Source: Stenopsyche tienmushanensis
Lineage: Eukaryota; Arthropoda; Insecta; Trichoptera; Stenopsychidae
NCBI GenBank assembly: GCA_008973525.1
Contig: WACJ01000108.1
Coordinates: 744,001-808,000, forward strand
DNA: 64,000 nt
Direction of reading: 5' to 3'
How positions within the stretch are numbered: position 1 is the first letter of the stretch; each line of letters opens with the position of its first letter. The notes under the pieces are model-generated. The model was not told where the DNA came from. It saw only the letters and a program-made list of their open reading frames with translations, and made no database searches. Shown one piece after another: positions 59,520-64,000 of the stretch. The translations under genes and the position numbers were made by a program.

Positions 59520-59785
59520 GTATTCACTATGATATATATATTTATTAATATATTTTGGATCAAAATTTGTCCACGAGAAAGCATTGTTCGATGTTAGTAC
59601 CGCGTTTGATCACACTCGATCAAAAACAACAACGCGTCCACAATTCAGAGCGCCGTTTAGAGCCGTTTCTGCGCAATAAAATTTTTCATACGGCATGTGA
59701 CAATGAATGAAACACGGATCCATCAATCCACTTAAAAGTCAAATCGGCAACCGGCGAAAGATGCTCAAAGCAATTAAAAACGCAT
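59520..59785 (+). pseudogene. Mariner M2 transposase central fragment
   Basis: It reads NLSTRKHCSMLVPRLITLDQ, KQQRVHNSERRLEPFLRNK and, later, SATGERCSKQLKTH, the order seen in mariners of the RPKTQ type. DETW is lost. A plus-strand Mar-B fragment joins directly at about 59787, so two families abut. Confidence 0.65.
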
Positions 59786-59786
59786 C

Positions 59787-60115
59787 GGCCATTTTGTTTA
59801 GTCACAGTAAATTCTTCCGATGGAGAGGTCGTTGTTCGCTTCTCTCCCAACCCTGCGAAATCCACGCGGTCATCTGTTTTTTTTTGACTTTGCAAAAAAC
59901 TACCGCTGTGAATATCCAATGGGAGTCCATGGATGTTTATGGTAGTGATGCGATGAGTCGACAAAATGTCACGAAGTGGGTTATGTTATTCAGAAAAGGC
60001 CGTGTTGATATTCGCAACAAGAAAAAATCCAAAAGATAATCCATATTTGTGAAGTATCCTGTGAATTTTAATTAAATACAAGCATTTTTCTATCCTAAAT
60101 GTTGTAATCTTATTC
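59787..60115 (+). pseudogene. Mar-B mariner: N-terminus joined to 3' end
   Basis: It starts CCATTTTGTTTAGTCACAGT. A helix-turn-helix reading DVYGSDAMSRQNVTKWVMLF runs to RKGRVDI. After about 60015 the sequence jumps to the element's 3' end (AATACAAGCATTTTTCTATC, TTGTAATCTTATTCT), so the catalytic core is deleted. It adjoins a tandem 65-bp array at 60178 in inverted context. Confidence 0.65.
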
Positions 60116-60303
60116 TTAAAATTAGGATTTTTTTTGTGGGCACCTTTGTCGTGTAAATTAATTCTTTTGCACCTCCCTAGACAAAGAAATCCAGTGGTGT
60201 CAGATGTGAAGTCTATGCGAGCCACGTATTAAGGCATGTTCCCAGACAAAGAAATCCAGTGGTGTCAGGTCTGTAAACCGCGCGAGCCACGGAATAAGGT
60301 AGC
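60115..60303 (-). repeat. Tandem 65-bp array of a DDE-transposase motif, inverted flank
   Basis: Units start at 60192 and 60257 (65 bp). Here the common flank (GTGGGCACCTTTGTCGTGTA) lies on the left and in reverse orientation, unlike the other arrays. Confidence 0.76.
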
Positions 60304-62123
60304 CAAGTTATGATGATTTAAAGGTGAAATTTTGGGTGTTTTTTCGACATTCTATCGGTCCATCTGTAAAACACCCTGTATATGCCTATTTTGTTAAGAA
60401 AAAAATTTAACGATTAATGTAATCAATTTCGCAGACCGTATCTCCTACAATTAGGGCGCGGCAATAAGAAAGGCAGAAGCCATCAAAGTGGGCCAAGATT
60501 ATTTGCTTGATCTGATTATTCCAAGAATTTCATGAGTCCCAGAATTAATGTCGATACTTAATGTGTAATTCTCAAAATTACGTTAAGCGCAAATTATGGA
60601 ATGAATCCTATGCTGATTAAAATGGAAGTGGATTTCGGCGTAATGTAGCACATTGCCAGATTAGTTACGATATGAAATTCGAAGATTCAGACATTAATTA
60701 GTAAATAAGGGTGGGGGAGGTTTGCAGAAAATATGAACCCACAGGATGGGAATTTAATGAAACGTGGCTGAGAAGACAAATGGTGCGATAAATCGTGTCG
60801 ATGTTACGCGGTATTTCGTATCGTTTTGCATGCGATTTTCGGCACTGCTTGAATTTGAATTTCGCCGAGGAGTTCAAAGATTATCTTAGATTTCAAATCA
60901 ATCTACATATTTATGAGGATCTGTTTTTGAAAGGCTGAGCTATTTTAGAAGGCTTAATGGCTGTGTAAAGACTTGCTGTGTGGATAATGCCATGGTGATG
61001 TTATGCTGATATTGCATGGGGAAATAATGAGGTCATTTAGGGTTGCGGTAAGCGTTTTTCGCTCCTAATGTTCTACATAATTTAAATATAATGCATTTGG
61101 GCATCTCATATCTCATATTTGAGCGCACTTATAGAATATTATTGCCGCTCGTTTTTCAATATGGTTGTAATTTCATTCGAAAAAATAAACGCAGATAGAA
61201 TAAACCCCATAAATGTCTGAAGGAAATCCTAGGATTTATTTCAATCGGAAAGTTGGAGCATTCCAATAAATAACCTTTTCAATTCTCATTACACATCCGC
61301 CTCTTCCCGATTGTTCTTTCCGCACCAGTGACTATTTTTATTGATATTGACCCCCAAAGAGGGGGATTTCCTCCGTAAAATTGAAAATTTTCTTGTCAAC
61401 TTTTCAATAGAACATAGACATCTAAAATCATCCATCTCTCACTAAACTGGGCAACTATTTATCTCAAGCATTGTGTGAAAAAGTATCAATTATTATATAT
61501 TTCGTAGTTAAATTTAAAAGATAATGACCTAATATTCTTGTGCTCAACTTACAATATCCTTTTAAATTAACTTTATTATATCAAAAACCTTTTTATAATG
61601 CTCAAAAAAGGTTCCTGGAGTCTCACTAAAGCGATATAGATTAAGTTAATTAAACAATAGCCCTAGGAATCATTCAAATTATTTGATTATTTGAAAAATG
61701 TTACATGATTTTTAATTAAACCTGCTCATTTATTCACCAGTCCTCTGGTAAGAATTATTGTTAAGCTCATATTATATATTTTATTTATATATATATTTAA
61801 ATAATATTGAATTGAAACTACATAAATTCACAGGCGTTTTTGTTCTAACATCTGCCACCGCCCACACCAACTATCGTCAAGCATTCAAATAGCAACTATT
61901 CAATCAAAATTAAATGATAATATTTCTCCAATACTGATTGCACACTGAACCGAATGGTTATTACAAAAACAAATCATTATTGTCCAATCACTCAGTTAGC
62001 TGTTTATTCAGCCATCAGGCAATATTTGCTCAACATATTTCGACATGTCTTCGCGAAGCACCTATAATTTGTCCCCATAATTTTATATGTACACATCAAT
62101 AAAGCATATGGACATGGCCATTC
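60304..62123. other. No recognised feature
   Basis: AT-rich, with no frame above 60 codons. Confidence 0.5.
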
Positions 62124-62165
62124 ATGGCGAGGTGCCCTTCCAGGTTTGCAAAGCAATCAACTCAA

Positions 62166-62445
62166 TCAGAGGCTGCTTTGGTCGAACACCGTGTTAATCA
62201 TATAGTATATCCTAATGCTCTCTGGGTCACCATTAAAGGCCAAGTCAATGACATTTCTTGCCGTAGCATGGTTAATTGCCTTCTCGCCGTAATTAATAGT
62301 GATGTACGACATATGTGATTTGATCTTCGACATATTGATGCATTGCTCAATGATGCTGTTTGTATACGTTTGATTGGATATGCTCAAATTTGTAAATGAA
62401 TTGTGCACCATTATTTGACAATTGATCGCCCCGATGTCGAATAGA
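62166..62445 (-). CDS. Candidate terminal coding exon, function unknown
   Basis: The minus strand is open for 93 codons after one leading base, up to TGA at 62168-62166. A plausible acceptor (pyrimidine-rich ...TTCCAATCCATCAG) lies immediately before 62445. The peptide has balanced composition (segments YITINYGEKAINHATARN and DLAFNGDPESIRIYYM) and codon use that looks more like coding than the surrounding DNA. An in-frame ATG is at about residue 12, so a short single-exon start is also possible. I do not recognise the family. It could equally be a fragment of an unrecognised transposon. Confidence 0.35.
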
Positions 62446-62577
62446 CTGATGGATTGGAAAATTAAAAATGGATTCGATCAATAAACGAAGGTAGTCCCAA
62501 AAATACCCAAAATGACTGACCAAGCTTATAAAGCTCAAATTTCAAGAATTATATTGGATGACTATCAGCTGAAAGTG

Positions 62578-62810
62578 CGTGAGTTAACAGATATGGTGGG
62601 CATCTTAAAAAGTGCTGTGTTCCACATATTTACTAAATATTTGCACATGATAAAGCTGTGCGCAAAATGAGTGCCGCGTTTGATCACAATATAAGAAAAA
62701 AGAGCGTCGTGATGATGTTTCAATTGATGTTTCGGCGATGTTTCACAGCAATAAAGCCGAGTTTTTCGTTGATTCATAACCATTAATGAAACTTGGAGCC
62801 TTTATAAAAA
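62578..62810 (+). pseudogene. Mariner M1 N-terminal fragment
   Basis: The plus strand reads ELTDMVGILKSAVFHIFTKY, MIKLCAK.VPRLITI and, after stops, FITINETW near 62785, where the catalytic DETW has become NETW. The sequence stops matching shortly after, before the internal module. Confidence 0.7.
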
Positions 62811-62965
62811 GAAGGCGAATAGACGAAAGCAGCTGTTTTCATATGAAATGTCTGATTTAATACGATTAAACGATTTTCATACAAAATATCTATTCAAATT
62901 TAATATTAAAATATCATACTGCATTCTGGATAAATGATATAAGCTATTCCATTTACTTATGAAGC

Positions 62966-63280
62966 TATAGCATGGGAGAAACATCATCCCCATGGAATGG
63001 CGCTGTTAAACTGTGTAGATTTAATTCGCCAGATCAACAGCGACATCTTCCGTCTATCTTTAGGCGCAATGTGTCAGTTTAACAGCGCCATTTTCTGTGG
63101 CGTTGTGAATACATTGCATCTGAAGGAACGACACTGATCACTTCTTGCGTATATAGTGTTGCCGGTGAGAGTCGCGAGGAATCGCCAGATAGCCTTGGAT
63201 GCGGGAGGACTTCCTTCCTGCAGCCAGATCTCTCTTTCGCGTTTAATATGTAAGTTATCCAAGGCGAAAGCCTTTCCGAC
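62966..63280 (+). mobile_element. 3'-truncated LTR, family C
   Basis: It starts TATAGCATGGG (two changes from TGTAGCGTGGG) and follows family C through AATTCGCCAGATCAACAGCG, the GCGCAATGTGTCA segment and CTTCCTGCAGCCAGATC, to CCTTTCCGAC. The GC-rich 3' end is missing. Frames on the minus strand here are shadows. Confidence 0.7.
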
Positions 63281-63764
63281 ATAAAATAATTGAAAAGGAG
63301 GATACTTGTTTGCTTAGAGGTATGCAGAAAATATTGGATGGTTCCATGTCATTGGACCTCCCAGTTCCTCACAGGACACGAATAATGCAAGCCATCTTTC
63401 TTTCGGTTTGATTCAGGTGGTCTTTTAGAGTGTCCTTGCACATATACGGACATGACAGTGGATCACGTTCTATGATCATGTCCAGGCATGAAGGCCAATC
63501 GGGAAGTTCTCTTGCGTTGTGTCAGAGGTTCCGCTACAGGACCTGCCTGGACACGCTGACCTAGTGGTTGGTCCGTAAAGCAGAATAACGTTCCCAGCAA
63601 CACTCCATGATGAATATCTTTTACACCTGGAGCGTACTCTTTTGAATGCAAGTGTGTGTCTGCGATGACTGATGTAAACAGGTAACAGTGCGGGCATGGT
63701 GGTATGTGGTGGGATGAAAAAAAACCGATCAGTTCGGCTACATAATGTCTCGAAGTGTGAAGTC

Positions 63765-63870
63765 ATGAGATAGCCTTGACTGGGGGAAGACGTCCTTCCC
63801 GCGGTCATTTCAACGAGCATGTTGAAGCGGGGCGCCGCCTGGGAACTCCTGGGATTTTTTGGACACATCC
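63765..63870 (-). repeat. Diverged family C-like LTR fragment
   Basis: ATAGCCTTGACTGGGGGAAG, CCTTCCCGCGG and GGGCGCCGCCTGGGAAC resemble family C pieces but out of its full context. Similar single pieces occur at about 14670-14710, 34820-34870 and 49790-49850. All are too diverged to delimit. Confidence 0.35.
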
Positions 63871-64000
63871 TTACTGATCGCATCGTATTAAGGGGTGGTA
63901 GGGGGGGGACCCGTAGCTTTACAGTGTTACAAATTTTGCACAAAATTCGACAAAAAATTTGTTAAAACTCACGAAGAGTACCGAATGGCACACCTTAGTG

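Noticed and set aside
63476..63943. 155-codon minus-strand open frame
   Set aside because: It crosses family C-like LTR debris and a G-run and has no recognisable domain.
1..64000. CRISPR arrays, bacterial operons, rRNA and tRNA genes
   Set aside because: Regular arrays seen are the 65-bp transposase-derived units without spacers. No tRNA cloverleaf or rRNA core was found by eye; a covariance-model scan would be needed to exclude small RNA genes.

Overview
This window is AT-rich eukaryotic DNA, almost certainly from an arthropod and most likely an insect. The reasons are: one intron-flanked exon of an animal signalling kinase; a nearly intact Jockey-clade LINE; R1-clade LINE debris; many degraded mariner-like transposases; and LTRs followed by a tRNA primer-binding site. 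Nothing points to bacterial organisation: no operons, no Shine-Dalgarno-led gene runs, no CRISPR. The species cannot be named from the sequence.

Host coding sequence is sparse. The one confident host exon is on the minus strand at 35039-35792. It encodes the region just before the kinase domain of a Ca2+/calmodulin-dependent protein kinase kinase (CaMKK). Its acceptor and donor are visible, and the next intron falls inside the glycine-rich ATP loop. I could not find the other exons. Two further minus-strand blocks (39186-39335 and 62166-62445) look like possible terminal exons but are unassigned.

The rest is a transposon graveyard, densest at 4-6, 11-16, 18.8-21.5, 23.8-29.9, 45-47.6, 52.4-60.3 and 62.5-63.3 kb. 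The youngest element is the 5'-truncated Jockey LINE at 25729-28710. It has an uninterrupted 817-codon frame and 10-bp target duplications, and it sits inside an older repeat. At least four mariner/DDE families are present. M1 carries a conserved internal non-transposase module. Mar-B has termini related to GGGTCATCCAGAAAGTAAGG. M2 and M3 are single fragments. A fifth DDE lineage (Mar-A) is represented by 65-bp tandem modules that encode the catalytic motif RSPDLTPLDFF.

There are three solo LTRs with exact 4-bp target duplications (11132-11600 CTAG, 13394-14020 ATAT, 19530-19971 GAGG). The last one split a mariner M3 pseudogene. Six LTR-end/primer-binding-site junctions (TGGTGTCAGA) mark remains of full elements. 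The GC-rich island near 13.5-14.0 kb is explained as one of the solo LTRs. Long stretches between these clusters (for example 16.6-18.8, 29.9-32.1, 42.1-45.0 and 60.3-62.1 kb) show nothing I recognise and are probably intronic or intergenic.
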